Positions 30,199 to 39,976 of a DNA stretch of 64,000 bases are shown here, piece by piece. The position numbers and the translations under genes are program-made. The stretch is from JALORV01 sp963703945 (GTDB lineage Bacteria; Pseudomonadota; Gammaproteobacteria; Burkholderiales; Burkholderiaceae_F), in the NCBI GenBank assembly GCA_963703945.1, contig CAVPGM010000019.1, positions 124,001-188,000 of the forward strand. The letters run 5' to 3'. The notes under the pieces were generated by a model. That model had not been told where the DNA came from. It saw only the letters and a list, made by a program, of their open reading frames with translations, and ran no database searches. Numbering within the stretch: the stretch's first letter is position 1; each line of letters begins with the position of its first letter.

Positions 30199-31242
30199 TC
30201 AACCGCCGAAAGTCTCGGGGGTCTTCGCGTACTGCCTTGCCTCTGCGGCCGAAACCACGTTTCGGCGCACCAACTCGAGCAGCGTCTGGTCCAGCGTCAC
30301 CATGCCGTGCTGCTGTCCGGTCTGGATCATCGAGTACATCTGCGCGACCTTGTTCTCGCGGATCAGGTTGCGGATCGCGGGCGTGCCGACCATGATCTCG
30401 TGCGCCGCGACCCGGCCGTTGCCGTCCTTCACCTTCAGCAGCGTCTGCGAGATCACCGCGACGACGGATTCCGACAGCATCGCGCGGACCATCTCCTTCT
30501 CCGCGGCAGGAAACACGTCGACCACGCGGTCGATCGTCTTTGCCGCCGACGACGTGTGCAGCGTGCCAAACACGAGGTGGCCCGTCTCGGACGCGGTCAG
30601 CGCGAGGCGGATCGTCTCCAGATCGCGCAACTCGCCGACCAGCACGACGTCCGGGTCCTCGCGCAGCGCCGAGCGCAAGGCATTGGCGAACGACAGCGTG
30701 TGCGGACCAACCTCGCGTTGGTTAATCACCGACTTGCGGCTCTCGTGCACGAACTCGATCGGGTCCTCGATCGTCAGGATGTGGCCGTACAGATTGTTGT
30801 TGACGTGGTCGACCATCGCCGCCAGCGTGGTCGACTTGCCTGATCCGGTCGGCCCGGTCACCAGCACCAGCCCGCGCGGCTTCAGCGAGAAGTCCGCGAA
30901 CTGCCGCGGGCACTGCAGTTCCTCGAGCGACAGCACGCGCGACGGAATCGTCCGCAGGACCGCCGCCGCACCGCGGTCCTGGTTGAAGGCATTGACCCGG
31001 AAGCGCGCCAGCCCCGGCAGGTCGAACGAGAAGTCCGTCTCCAGGTTCTCGTCGTACTGCTTGCGCTGCGAGTCGTTCATGATGTCGTAGATCATGCCGT
31101 GCACATCCTTGTGCTCGAGCGGCGGCAGGTTGATGCGGCGGACATCGCCGTGCACACGGATCATCGGCGGCAGACCGGCCGACAGATGCAGGTCCGAGGC
31201 CTTGTTTTTGACGGAGAATGCGAGCAGTTCTGAGATGTCCAT
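30199..31242 (-). CDS. pilT: Type IV pilus twitching motility ATPase PilT
   Basis: 347 residues, the typical PilT length. MDISELLAFSVKNKASDLHLSAG is the classic N-terminus. Walker A is GPTGSGKST near residue 130, the Walker B region is VVLVGELRDLET, the HIS box GHLVFGTLHTSSA, and the C-terminal AIRNLIRENKVAQMYSMIQTG motif needed for retraction is present. First gene of a pilT-pilU operon, divergent from yggS. Confidence 0.96.
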   Translation of the reverse strand: MDISELLAFSVKNKASDLHLSAGLPPMIRVHGDVRRINLPPLEHKDVHGMIYDIMNDSQRKQYDENLETDFSFDLPGLARFRVNAFNQDRGAAAVLRTIPSRVLSLEELQCPRQFADFSLKPRGLVLVTGPTGSGKSTTLAAMVDHVNNNLYGHILTIEDPIEFVHESRKSVINQREVGPHTLSFANALRSALREDPDVVLVGELRDLETIRLALTASETGHLVFGTLHTSSAAKTIDRVVDVFPAAEKEMVRAMLSESVVAVISQTLLKVKDGNGRVAAHEIMVGTPAIRNLIRENKVAQMYSMIQTGQQHGMVTLDQTLLELVRRNVVSAAEARQYAKTPETFGG

Positions 31243-31393
31243 GGCGGAACGGCGACTCCTGGGCGTTTGGCCGCCCGGCCGAAGAAGTGCCGGGCCGTCC
31301 AGCCACCAAAGGGGCTAGCCTAGGCCCGGCCGGTGCCGACGGAACGGCAGAAAAGCCAGAAAAAATAAGTCTCTAGCGGCTTTGCAATCGATT

Positions 31394-32116
31394 ATGTCCA
31401 GTTTGCGAGACACCTTGCAAGCCAATTTGCATACGGTTCACGACCGCATTACCAAGGCCGCGCGAGGCGCCGGACGCCAGGCAGACCCTATCGAACTGGT
31501 CGCGGTGAGCAAGACATTTCCGCCGGAAGCGGTGATCGCCGCAGCCTCCTGCGGCCAGCGGGCATTCGGCGAGAACTATGTGCAGGAGGCCTTGCCGAAG
31601 ATCGCGCGAGTGCGGGAGCTGGCGCCCGACATGGGCATCAGCTGGCACTACATCGGCCCGATCCAGGCCAACAAGACGCGGTCGATCGCCGAGCACTTCG
31701 ACTGGGTGCAGTCGGTCGATCGATTCAAGGTTGCGGAGCGACTGTCGCAGCAGCGGCCCCCATCAAAGGGCCCGCTCAACGTGCTGCTGCAGGTCAACAT
31801 CAGCGGCGAGGCGAGCAAGAGCGGCGTGTCGCCCGACGAGCTGGCCGAGCTGGCACGCTGCGTGGACGTGCTGCCGATGCTGGCGCTGCGCGGGTTGATG
31901 GCGATTCCCGAGCCCGAGGCCGAGCCCGGCCGCCAGGTCGAGCCTCTGCAGCGGATGAGGGGCCTGTTCGATTCGCTGCGCGAGGAGCATCCGCGCTGCG
32001 ACACCCTGTCGATGGGAATGTCGGCCGACCTCGAAGCCGCGGTTGCGGCCGGGTCGACGATGGTGCGGGTCGGGTCGGCCATCTTCGGGCAAAGGGAAAG
32101 GAAGGCAGCAGCGTGA
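31394..32116 (+). CDS. yggS: YggS-type PLP homeostasis protein
   Basis: 240 residues. The PLP lysine is in VAVSKTFPPEAV near residue 37; GENYVQEALPK, WHYIGPIQANKTR and the C-terminal LSMGMSADLEAAV complete the family pattern. It binds PLP and balances vitamin B6 and amino-acid pools rather than catalysing a known reaction. ATG 31394 is preferred over an upstream TTG. It overlaps proC by four bases, a very common pairing. Confidence 0.94.
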   Translation: MSSLRDTLQANLHTVHDRITKAARGAGRQADPIELVAVSKTFPPEAVIAAASCGQRAFGENYVQEALPKIARVRELAPDMGISWHYIGPIQANKTRSIAEHFDWVQSVDRFKVAERLSQQRPPSKGPLNVLLQVNISGEASKSGVSPDELAELARCVDVLPMLALRGLMAIPEPEAEPGRQVEPLQRMRGLFDSLREEHPRCDTLSMGMSADLEAAVAAGSTMVRVGSAIFGQRERKAAA

Positions 32117-32946
32117 AATTGGCATTCATCGGTGGCGGCAACATGGCGCACGCCATGCTCGGTGGCATGCACGACGGCGGTATTCCGCTCGCATCGACGC
32201 ATGTGCTGGAACCGGACGTCGCCAAGGGTGCTGAGCTGGCGCGCCGTTACGGCGTGGCTGCACACGCTTCGGCCGGAGACTGGCTCCGCGCCGCGCAGAC
32301 CGTCGTGCTCGCTGTGAAGCCGCAGCAGGCGCACGAAGCGGTCGCCGCGTCGGCGCCTTTCATGGACGCGCCCCTGGTCCTCTCGATCGTTGCCGGAGTG
32401 CGCGGCGCCACGCTGGCGCGCTGGCTCGGACACCGCCGCATCGTGCGGGCGATGCCGAACACGCCGGCCTTGATCCGGGCCGGCATCACGGGCGCCGTCG
32501 CGCTGGCAGATGTATCCCCCGTGCAGCATGCCGAGGCCGAACTCATCCTGCGTTCGATCGGGCAGGTGCTGTGGCTCGACGACGAGGACATGCTCGACCC
32601 GGTCACCGCGGTGTCGGGCAGCGGGCCGGCTTATGCGTTCTACTTCATCGAGGCCTTGCAGCAGTCGGCACTGGACATGGGACTCAGCGTTCCGCAGGCG
32701 CGCGCGCTCGCAGTCGAGACTTTCGTCGGTGCGGCGCTGCTCGCCCAGCAGTCCGGCGAGGCGATCGCTGTGCTGCGCGAGCGGGTCACCTCGAAAGGCG
32801 GCACGACCGCCGCCGCACTGGCCGTGCTGGAAAAGGAACACGTCCGCGACAGCATCGTCGCGGCAGTACGCGCGGCGCGTGACCGTGCAGCGGAACTCGG
32901 CAGGGAGTTCGACGTCGCAGGCGGGACTTCTACCGCGGGTAGCTGA
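32113..32946 (+). CDS. proC: Pyrroline-5-carboxylate reductase
   Basis: 277 residues. The N-terminal NAD(P)H-binding loop is FIGGGNMAHAM, followed by VLAVKPQQ, RAMPNTPALI, the signature TAVSGSGPAYAFYFIEAL and the substrate-binding RVTSKGGTTAAAL. It catalyses the last step of proline synthesis. The GTG start at 32113 overlaps the yggS stop, so translation is coupled. The stop faces ubiA. Confidence 0.95.
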   Translation: MKLAFIGGGNMAHAMLGGMHDGGIPLASTHVLEPDVAKGAELARRYGVAAHASAGDWLRAAQTVVLAVKPQQAHEAVAASAPFMDAPLVLSIVAGVRGATLARWLGHRRIVRAMPNTPALIRAGITGAVALADVSPVQHAEAELILRSIGQVLWLDDEDMLDPVTAVSGSGPAYAFYFIEALQQSALDMGLSVPQARALAVETFVGAALLAQQSGEAIAVLRERVTSKGGTTAAALAVLEKEHVRDSIVAAVRAARDRAAELGREFDVAGGTSTAGS

Positions 32947-32977
32947 AGCGATCAGCGCACCTGCAGGTGAGCACGCT

Positions 32978-33838
32978 TCAGATGAGGTAGTCGGCAGCGG
33001 TACCGACGAAGAGTGAAAGTCCGACCCAGTTGTTATGACGAAAGGCCGCAAAGCAGCCCTCGCGAGTGCGGCTGCGAATCAGCCCGTGGTGATAGAGCGC
33101 ACACGCCACGGCGACCGCCCAGCCGGCGTAAAACGGCCAGCCGGCTCGGATGCCGTGCCCTACCAGCAGCATCAGCGAGAAAAAGCCGCCATAGCACGCC
33201 ATGACGGCAGCGACATCCCAGCGCCCGAAAAAAATGGCCGACGACCGGATGCCGAGCTTCAGGTCGTCGTCGCGATCGACCATCGCGTACTCGGTGTCGT
33301 AGGCGACCACCCAGAACATGTTGGCGACGAACATCAACCACCCGAGCTGCGGCACATGCCCGAGTACCGCGGCGAACGCCATCGGTATCCCGAACGAGAA
33401 CGCAACGCCGAGGTAGAGCTGAGGGATGGGAAAGAAGCGCTTGGCGAGCGGATAGGTGCCGGCCACCGCGGCTGCCACCAGCGCCAGCCGCATCGCGGCT
33501 TCGTTGAGGAACAGCAGCAGAAGTGCTGCGAGCGCGCCGATGGCGGCGGCCACCGTCACCGCTTCAAGCGGACTGACGTCACCGCGCGCCACCACCCGAT
33601 TGGCGGTGCGCGCCACATAGCCGTCGAAACGGAAGTCGGCGGCATCGTTGATCGCGCAACCGGACGAGCGCATCAGGAAGGTGCCGAGCGCGAACACCGC
33701 GACCAGCAGCCCGTCGGGAGTACCGGACGACGCGATCCACAACGCGGTCAACGTCGGCCACAGCAGCAGCAGTGTGCCGACCGGCTTGTCAAGCCGGACC
33801 AGGCTGGCGTAAAGGGGGAGACGGCCGGTTGAAATCAT
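32978..33838 (-). CDS. ubiA: 4-hydroxybenzoate polyprenyltransferase (UbiA)
   Basis: 286 residues with eight to nine membrane helices. Both aspartate-rich Mg-diphosphate motifs are present: NDAADFRFD near residue 64 and DTEYAMVDRDDD near residue 180. It attaches the isoprenoid chain to 4-hydroxybenzoate in ubiquinone synthesis at the inner membrane. LDKPVGTLLLLWPTLTALW is the typical N-terminal helix. Transcribed toward proC. Confidence 0.95.
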   Translation of the reverse strand: MISTGRLPLYASLVRLDKPVGTLLLLWPTLTALWIASSGTPDGLLVAVFALGTFLMRSSGCAINDAADFRFDGYVARTANRVVARGDVSPLEAVTVAAAIGALAALLLLFLNEAAMRLALVAAAVAGTYPLAKRFFPIPQLYLGVAFSFGIPMAFAAVLGHVPQLGWLMFVANMFWVVAYDTEYAMVDRDDDLKLGIRSSAIFFGRWDVAAVMACYGGFFSLMLLVGHGIRAGWPFYAGWAVAVACALYHHGLIRSRTREGCFAAFRHNNWVGLSLFVGTAADYLI

Positions 33839-33936
33839 GAGCGGCGTGCGGGCTTTGCCGTCGAATCACAGCCGGACTATCGTAACAGGCGCGTCACGCC
33901 AGTTCGCAAGAATCCAACACTTCGCAGGGGGAACCC

Positions 33937-35250
33937 ATGTTTCGCAGGAACTTCATCCGGACGGCGGCGGCCGCCGCGCTCGCGCTCGGCTCGATCGGCG
34001 CGCAGGCACAGACCGATGTCCAATGGTGGCATTCGATGCCCGGAGCGCTGGGCGACTGGGTGAACGGCCTCGCGAGTGGATTCAACGCCAGCCAGCAACA
34101 GTGCAAGGTCACGCCGACCTACAAGGGCGCGTACGACGTCTCGATGACGGCGGCGATCGCCGCGTTCCGTGCCGGCAATGCTCCGCACATCCTGCAGGTA
34201 TTCGAAGTCGGTACGGCGACGATGATGGGATCGAAGGGCGCGATCGTCCCCGTCGGCGAAGTGATGAGCAAAGCGGGGTACAAATTCGATCCCAAGGCCT
34301 ACGTGCCGGCGGTCACCGGCTACTACACCGCGCCGAACGGCCAGATGATGTCGTATCCGCTGAACAGTTCCACCACGGTGTTCTATTACAACAAGGACGC
34401 CTTCAAGAAGGCCGGGCTCGATCCGAACAAGCCCCCGAAGACCTGGCCGGAAGTCGCGCTCGCCGCCGCCAAGCTCAAGGCGAGCGGCGAAAAATGCCCG
34501 TTCACGACCAGCTGGCAGAGCTGGACGCAGCTCGAGAGTTTCTCGACCTGGCACAACATCGAGTTTGCGACAAAGAACAACGGCTTCGGCGGGCCTACGG
34601 CGCGGCTGGCGTTCGACACTCCGCTGCATGTCCGCCATATCGAGAACCTGGCGAACATGGCCAAGCAGGGACTGTTCGTCTACAAGGGCCGCGGCAATGT
34701 TCCGGACGCGCCGTTCTATTCCGGCGAATGCATCATGAGCACCGCGTCGTCCTCGGCCTACGGCAACATCAAGAAGAACGCCAAGTTCGACTTCGGCATG
34801 TCGACCCTGCCGTATTACCCCGACGTCGCGGGCGCGCCGCAAAACACGGTCATCGGCGGTGCCAGCCTGTGGGTCATGTCCGGCAAGAAACCGAACGAGT
34901 ACAAGTGCGTCGCCGACTTCTTTGACTATCTGTCCAAGCCCGAGATCCAGGCAAAGAGCCACCAGGAAACCGGCTACCTGCCGATCACGATGGCCGCCTA
35001 CGAACTCACGAAAAAATCCGGCTTCTACGACAAGAACCCGGGCACCGACGTGCCGGTGCAGCAGATGATCGTCAAGACGACCGACAAGTCGCGCGGCATC
35101 CGGCTCGGCAACTTTGTGCAGATCCGCACGATCAACGACGAGGAAATGGAGAACATCTGGTCGGGCAAGAAGACCGTGCAACAGGGACTCGCCGACGCGA
35201 TCAGGCGCGGGAACGAGCAGCTCGAGCGCTTCGAGAAGACCAGCAAGTAG
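33937..35250 (+). CDS. ugpB: sn-glycerol-3-phosphate ABC transporter, periplasmic binding protein
   Basis: 437 residues. The signal peptide (RTAAAAALALGSIGAQAQ) is followed by a family 1 extracellular solute-binding fold. The WWHSMPGALGDWVN segment and the YNKDAFKKAGLDPNKPPKTW block are characteristic of UgpB. It captures glycerol-3-phosphate or glycerophosphodiesters. First gene of ugpB-ugpA-ugpE-ugpC; no ugpQ phosphodiesterase follows and no Pho box was identified upstream. Confidence 0.93.
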   Translation: MFRRNFIRTAAAAALALGSIGAQAQTDVQWWHSMPGALGDWVNGLASGFNASQQQCKVTPTYKGAYDVSMTAAIAAFRAGNAPHILQVFEVGTATMMGSKGAIVPVGEVMSKAGYKFDPKAYVPAVTGYYTAPNGQMMSYPLNSSTTVFYYNKDAFKKAGLDPNKPPKTWPEVALAAAKLKASGEKCPFTTSWQSWTQLESFSTWHNIEFATKNNGFGGPTARLAFDTPLHVRHIENLANMAKQGLFVYKGRGNVPDAPFYSGECIMSTASSSAYGNIKKNAKFDFGMSTLPYYPDVAGAPQNTVIGGASLWVMSGKKPNEYKCVADFFDYLSKPEIQAKSHQETGYLPITMAAYELTKKSGFYDKNPGTDVPVQQMIVKTTDKSRGIRLGNFVQIRTINDEEMENIWSGKKTVQQGLADAIRRGNEQLERFEKTSK

Positions 35251-35311
35251 CAACGCGCGGACGGTCGCCCGCGCAACCGTCCGCTCCCCTTCCGGCCACC
35301 ACACCGCGCAC

Positions 35312-36193
35312 TTGGAAAAGCGCGCCTACTTCCGCAGCCACTGGCTGCCGTACGCACTGGTCGCGCCGCAACTCGCGATCACGATCATCTTTTTCTTCTG
35401 GCCGGCGGGCCAGGCTCTCTATCAAAGCGTGCTGCTGCAAGACGCCTTCGGAGCCAACACCCAGTTCGTCGGCCTGGAGAACTTCCGAACACTATTCAAC
35501 GACCCGGGCTACCTCGCGTCATTTCGCGTGACGGCGATCTTCTCGGTGCTGGTGGCCGGGCTGGGGCTCGCGATCTCGCTGCTGCTCGCGGTGTTCGCCG
35601 ATCGGCTGCTGCGCGGTGCCACGGTCATCAAGACGCTGCTGATCTGGCCTTATGCGGTCGCGCCGGCCATCGCCGGTGTGCTGTGGCTGTTCATGCTCAA
35701 TCCGACGCTGGGCGTCGTCGCGCACTGGCTCGCAAGGGCGGGCGTGCACTGGGACTTCCTGCTCAACGGACGGCAGGCGCTGCTGCTGCTGGTGATGGCC
35801 GCGGTCTGGAAGCAGATCAGCTACAACTTTGTATTCTTCATCGCCGGCCTGCAGGCCATTCCGAAGTCGCTGATCGAAGCCGCGGCCATCGACGGCGCGG
35901 GCCCGGGACGGCGCTTCTGGACGATCGTGTTCCCGCTGCTCTCGCCCACCACCTTCTTCCTGCTGGTCGTCAACATCGTCTACGCCTTCTTCGACACCTT
36001 TGCAATCGTCGACGCCATCACGCAGGGCGGACCCGGTCAGGAGACCTCGATCCTCGTCTACAAGGTGTACCACGACGGCTTCAAGGCGCTCGATCTCGGC
36101 GGCTCGGCGGCGCAGTCGGTCGTGCTGATGGCGATCGTCATCACACTGACCGTGCTGCAGTTTCGCTTCATCGAGCGGAAGGTCAACTACTGA
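35312..36193 (+). CDS. ugpA: sn-glycerol-3-phosphate ABC transporter permease UgpA
   Basis: 293 residues with six membrane helices and the EAA loop (EAAAIDGAGPGRRFWTIVFPLL, residues about 190-211) that docks on the ATPase. No ATG lies between the ugpB stop and the first helix. TTG 35312 gives MEKRAYFRSHWLPYALVAPQL, which fits the family N-terminus, so I take that start. The 61-nt gap to ugpB and the 1-nt gap to ugpE fit one operon. Confidence 0.92.
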   Translation: MEKRAYFRSHWLPYALVAPQLAITIIFFFWPAGQALYQSVLLQDAFGANTQFVGLENFRTLFNDPGYLASFRVTAIFSVLVAGLGLAISLLLAVFADRLLRGATVIKTLLIWPYAVAPAIAGVLWLFMLNPTLGVVAHWLARAGVHWDFLLNGRQALLLLVMAAVWKQISYNFVFFIAGLQAIPKSLIEAAAIDGAGPGRRFWTIVFPLLSPTTFFLLVVNIVYAFFDTFAIVDAITQGGPGQETSILVYKVYHDGFKALDLGGSAAQSVVLMAIVITLTVLQFRFIERKVNY

Positions 36194-36194
36194 C

Positions 36195-37043
36195 ATGGTC
36201 GAACGCCGACGCTGGCTGGACGTGCTGTCCTACATAGTGGTGATCATCGGCATCGTGGTGGTCGCCTTCCCGGTCTACCTCGCCTTCGTGGCCTCGACGC
36301 AGACCGCCGAGGCCGTCGAGGCTGCGCCGATGTCGCTCGTTCCCGGCGACCTGCTGGTCGAGAACTACCGCAAGGTGTTGTTCAAGGGCGGCGATATCGG
36401 TTCGCGCGCTCCGGTCGGCCGCATGATGATGGTGAGCCTGGCGATGGCCCTCGGCATCGCGGTGGGCAAGATCATCATCTCGCTGCTGTCGGCCTTTGCG
36501 ATCGTGTATTTCCGCTTTCCCTTCCGATACTTCTTCTTCTGGTTGATCTTCATCACGCTGATGCTGCCGGTCGAGGTCCGCATTGTGCCGACGTACGCGG
36601 TGATGTCAGATCTCGGACTGCTCAACACCTTTCCAGGGCTGATCATGCCGCTGATCGCTTCGGCCACCGCAACCTTCCTGTTCCGCCAGTTCTTCATGAC
36701 GGTGCCCGACGAATTGGCCGAGGCAGCACGCATCGACGGTGCAGGTCCGATGCGGTTCTTTTTCACGATCCTGGTGCCATTGTCGGTGACCAACGTCGCG
36801 GCGATGTTCGTGATCCAGTTCATCTACGGCTGGAACCAGTACCTGTGGCCGCTGCTGATCACGACCACTGAGGACATGTACCCGATCGTCATAGGTATCA
36901 AGCGGATGATCGGCGGCGGCGATGCCGCCAACGAGTGGAACCTGGTCATGGCGACCGCGATCCTCGCGATGATTCCGCCGGCGATCGTGGTGCTGCTGAT
37001 GCAGCGCTGGTTCATCAGGGGCCTGGTGGAGACCGAGAAGTAA
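36195..37043 (+). CDS. ugpE: sn-glycerol-3-phosphate ABC transporter permease UgpE
   Basis: 282 residues, six membrane helices and the EAA loop EAARIDGAGPMRFFFTILVPL (residues about 177-197). The C-terminal YPIVIGIKRMIGGGD segment is typical of UgpE. It pairs with UgpA to form the inner-membrane channel. One nucleotide separates it from ugpA and the ugpC ATG overlaps its stop. Confidence 0.94.
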   Translation: MVERRRWLDVLSYIVVIIGIVVVAFPVYLAFVASTQTAEAVEAAPMSLVPGDLLVENYRKVLFKGGDIGSRAPVGRMMMVSLAMALGIAVGKIIISLLSAFAIVYFRFPFRYFFFWLIFITLMLPVEVRIVPTYAVMSDLGLLNTFPGLIMPLIASATATFLFRQFFMTVPDELAEAARIDGAGPMRFFFTILVPLSVTNVAAMFVIQFIYGWNQYLWPLLITTTEDMYPIVIGIKRMIGGGDAANEWNLVMATAILAMIPPAIVVLLMQRWFIRGLVETEK

Positions 37044-38113
37044 TGGCACGGATCTCGTTCGAGGACGTCCGCAAGAGCTATGGCAACAATGCCGTCGTGC
37101 ATGGCATTTCACTGGCGGTCGAGGATGGCGAATTCGTCGTGCTGGTCGGCCCATCGGGATGCGGCAAGTCCACCCTGCTGCGCATGGTCGCGGGGCTGGA
37201 GGAGATCACCAGCGGGACGATCCGCATCGGCGACCGCGTCGTCAACGACCTGGAGCCGAAGGATCGCGACTGCGCGATGGTGTTCCAGAACTACGCGCTG
37301 TATCCGCACATGAGCGTGTACGACAACATGGCGTACGGGCTCAAGATCCGCAAGCTCGCGAAGCCCGAGATCGATCAGCGCGTGCACCAGGCTGCCGCCA
37401 TCCTCGAACTCGAAGGTTTTCTGGCCCGCAAGCCGAGGCAGTTGTCCGGCGGCCAGCGGCAGCGTGTGGCGATGGGGCGCGCGATCGTGCGCGAGCCTGC
37501 TGCCTTTCTGTTCGACGAGCCGCTGTCGAATCTCGACGCCAAGCTGCGAGTGCAGACGCGGCTGGAGATCCAGAAACTGCATCGGCGGCTGCGCACGACC
37601 AGCCTGTACGTCACGCACGATCAGGTCGAGGCGATGACGCTCGCGCAGCGGATGATCGTGATGAACGCGGGCCGCGCCGAACAGGTCGGCACCCCCGATG
37701 ACGTCTACTCGCGACCGGCCACCGCCTTCGTCGCGAGCTTCATCGGCTCGCCGCCGATGAATCTGTTCGAGGGCCGGCTATCGACCGACGGCCGCACCTT
37801 CGAGGCAAGCGACGGCGTCCGGGTGAACTTGCCTGCCGCGGTGAGCGTGCTGGGGGGTAGGCAATTGGTGCTGGGTGTGCGGCCGGAGCATCTCGCCACC
37901 GGCGGCGACAACCTGACCCTGACGGTGGAAACGGTCGAAGTGCTGGGGGCCGAGCACCTGATCCACGGGGATGTCGCCGGCCACGATGTCATTGTGCGCA
38001 CCGGCCCGCTCGACAAGCCGGCGCCGGGGACGAACCTCAGTCTCGGCTTCGCGGCCGACTGCGTCCACTGGTTCGATCCAACGACACGCCTGCGGGTCGA
38101 GGCTTTGGCGTGA
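37043..38113 (+). CDS. ugpC: sn-glycerol-3-phosphate ABC transporter ATP-binding protein UgpC
   Basis: 356 residues of the CUT1 (MalK-like) ATPase group: Walker A GPSGCGKST (36-44), signature LSGGQRQRVAMGRA near residue 134, Walker B AFLFDEPLSNLD and the H-loop YVTHDQVEAM, then an OB-fold regulatory domain. It powers the UgpBAE importer. ATG 37043 matches the family start MARISFEDVRKSYG. The stop lies 12 nt from the convergent fur stop. Confidence 0.94.
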   Translation: MARISFEDVRKSYGNNAVVHGISLAVEDGEFVVLVGPSGCGKSTLLRMVAGLEEITSGTIRIGDRVVNDLEPKDRDCAMVFQNYALYPHMSVYDNMAYGLKIRKLAKPEIDQRVHQAAAILELEGFLARKPRQLSGGQRQRVAMGRAIVREPAAFLFDEPLSNLDAKLRVQTRLEIQKLHRRLRTTSLYVTHDQVEAMTLAQRMIVMNAGRAEQVGTPDDVYSRPATAFVASFIGSPPMNLFEGRLSTDGRTFEASDGVRVNLPAAVSVLGGRQLVLGVRPEHLATGGDNLTLTVETVEVLGAEHLIHGDVAGHDVIVRTGPLDKPAPGTNLSLGFAADCVHWFDPTTRLRVEALA

Positions 38114-38125
38114 ACGGGCCCTGGA

Positions 38126-38584
38126 TCATTCCCTGCGTCTGAACTCGCAGTTGACCTTGGTGCATTCGCCGTAGAGCGCCAGCGCGTGGTCCTGCAGCTT
38201 GAAGCCGCGTTCGGCCGCGACGCGCTGCTGCCGCGACTCGATCTCCGAATCGACGAACTCCTCGACCCGCCCGCAGGTCAGGCAGACCAGGTGATCGTGG
38301 TGCGAGCCCTCGTTGAGTTCGAACATCGCGCGGCCGCCCTCGAAATGGTTGCGCGACAGCAGTCCGGCCTGCTCGAACTGGGTCAGGACCCGATAGACCG
38401 TTGCCAGCCCGACGTCGATGTGCTCGGCGATCAGCGCTTTGTAGACATCCTCGGCGCTCATGTGGCGCAGGCCGCTGGTCGCGGCGCTGCGATGGAAGAT
38501 CTCGAGAACCTTCAGCCGCGGCACCGTGGCCTTGAGGCCGATGTTCTTCAGATCGCTCGAGGTGGCAGTAGTGCGGTTCGGCAT
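38126..38584 (-). CDS. fur: Ferric uptake regulator Fur
   Basis: 152 residues. The winged helix (LKNIGLKATVPRLKVLEIF, then AEDVYKALIAEHIDVGLATVYRVL) is followed by the metal-binding HHDHLVCLTCGRVEEFVD and a C-terminal CTKVNC pair for structural zinc. It is the iron-dependent repressor of uptake genes. The start at 38584 (MPNRTTATSSDLKN) fits family alignments. It is divergent from bamE with a 101-bp spacer, the standard betaproteobacterial arrangement. Confidence 0.95.
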   Translation of the reverse strand: MPNRTTATSSDLKNIGLKATVPRLKVLEIFHRSAATSGLRHMSAEDVYKALIAEHIDVGLATVYRVLTQFEQAGLLSRNHFEGGRAMFELNEGSHHDHLVCLTCGRVEEFVDSEIESRQQRVAAERGFKLQDHALALYGECTKVNCEFRRRE

Positions 38585-38685
38585 CGACGAAGCCTTGCGG
38601 CTGTGCACGGATGGCATGGGTATCATACGAGCTTTGTTCCCTGCGGCCGCGCCTTGCGCAAACCGCGCACGCGCACAGTCCCTCG

Positions 38686-39165
38686 ATGTTCCGCCCTGGC
38701 TCACTTCTCGTCGTCGCCGTCTGCATGCTGGCGGGCTGCAAGTCCATCTCGGACGCGAGCTCCAGCGTGGCGTCGTGGGCCCCGACCTTCCTGCGGCCGT
38801 ATCGCCCGGACGTTCACCAGGGCAACATCATCACCAAGGAAATGGTCGATCAGCTGCGCATCGGCATGACGCGCGACCAGGTTCGCTTCATGCTCGGGAC
38901 ACCGCTGATGTACACGGAGTTCCGCAAGGACCGGGTGGACTACGTCTACTACCTGAATCCGCTGAAAGGGCCGGTGCAGAACCGTCGCCTGACGCTGTAC
39001 TTCAAGGACAACCGGCTCGAGCGCTTCAATTCGGATCCGATGCCGGGCGACGAGGAAGCGGACGCGCTGATTCTCGGCCCCAGCGCCAAGCGGGTCGCGC
39101 GCCACTCCAATCAGCCCGCGATCCCGATGCCGGATGTCTCGACACCGGCTCCCGGCTCCTACTGA
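38686..39165 (+). CDS. bamE: Outer membrane assembly lipoprotein BamE
   Basis: 159 residues. A lipoprotein signal with lipobox MLAGCKS (Cys near residue 18) precedes the SmpA/OmlA domain: IGMTRDQVRFMLGTPL and DYVYYLNPLKGP. It stabilises the BamABCDE barrel-insertion machine. The C-terminal ~30 residues are a Pro/Ser-rich tail. It lies upstream of dapB by 16 nt. Confidence 0.94.
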   Translation: MFRPGSLLVVAVCMLAGCKSISDASSSVASWAPTFLRPYRPDVHQGNIITKEMVDQLRIGMTRDQVRFMLGTPLMYTEFRKDRVDYVYYLNPLKGPVQNRRLTLYFKDNRLERFNSDPMPGDEEADALILGPSAKRVARHSNQPAIPMPDVSTPAPGSY

Positions 39166-39181
39166 GCACTGCCTGCATCCG

Positions 39182-39976
39182 ATGAAGATCGCGATCGCCG
39201 GCGCGTCCGGCCGCATGGGCCAGATGCTGATCGATGCGGCACTCGCGCAGTCGGACGCGACGATCACCGTCGCGCTCGATCGGCCTGACAGCCCGGTGCT
39301 AGGACACGACTGCGGCGAGCCCCTCGGACGCTCGACCGGCGTGCGCGTCGTGGCGGACCTCGCTGCGCTGGCGGACGCCGATGTGCTGATCGACTTCACG
39401 CGCCCGCAGGCCACGCTCGGCCATCTCGACGCCTGCACCCGTTACGGCGTGAAGATGGTGATCGGCACCACCGGCTTCGACGATGCGGGCCGGCGCGCGA
39501 TCGCTGCCGCAGCACAGAAGATCGGCATCGTCTTCGCGCCGAACATGAGCGTCGGCGTCAATGCGACCTTCAAGCTGATTGAGCTCGCCGCGCGCATGCT
39601 CGGCGACACCTACGACGTCGAGATCATCGAGGCACACCATCGACACAAGGTCGATGCGCCATCGGGCACCGCGCTGAAGATGGGAGAAGTGGTCGCCTCG
39701 GCGCTCGGACGGACGCTCGAAGAGCTGGCGGTCTACGCGCGCGAGGGCCATACCGGTGAGCGGCGCCCCGGCTCGATCGGCTTTGCGGCGATCCGCGGCG
39801 GCGATATCGTCGGCGACCACACGGTGCTGTTTGCCGGCGCGGGCGAGCGAGTCGAGATCACGCACCGCTCGGGCAGCCGGACGTCCTACGCGACCGGTGC
39901 TCTGCGTGCCGCGCGCTTTGTCGCCGGCAGGCCGGCGGGGCTTTACGACATGTTCGACGTCCTCGGATTCCGCTGA
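39182..39976 (+). CDS. dapB: 4-hydroxy-tetrahydrodipicolinate reductase
   Basis: 264 residues. NAD(P)H loop IAGASGRMGQ at the start, then IGTTGFDD, APNMSVGVN and the catalytic/binding block IIEAHHRHKVDAPSGTAL near residue 150. It makes tetrahydrodipicolinate for lysine and peptidoglycan. ATG 39182 is the family start. The stop overlaps the exbB ATG, so dapB may drive the TonB-energiser genes. Confidence 0.95.
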   Translation: MKIAIAGASGRMGQMLIDAALAQSDATITVALDRPDSPVLGHDCGEPLGRSTGVRVVADLAALADADVLIDFTRPQATLGHLDACTRYGVKMVIGTTGFDDAGRRAIAAAAQKIGIVFAPNMSVGVNATFKLIELAARMLGDTYDVEIIEAHHRHKVDAPSGTALKMGEVVASALGRTLEELAVYAREGHTGERRPGSIGFAAIRGGDIVGDHTVLFAGAGERVEITHRSGSRTSYATGALRAARFVAGRPAGLYDMFDVLGFR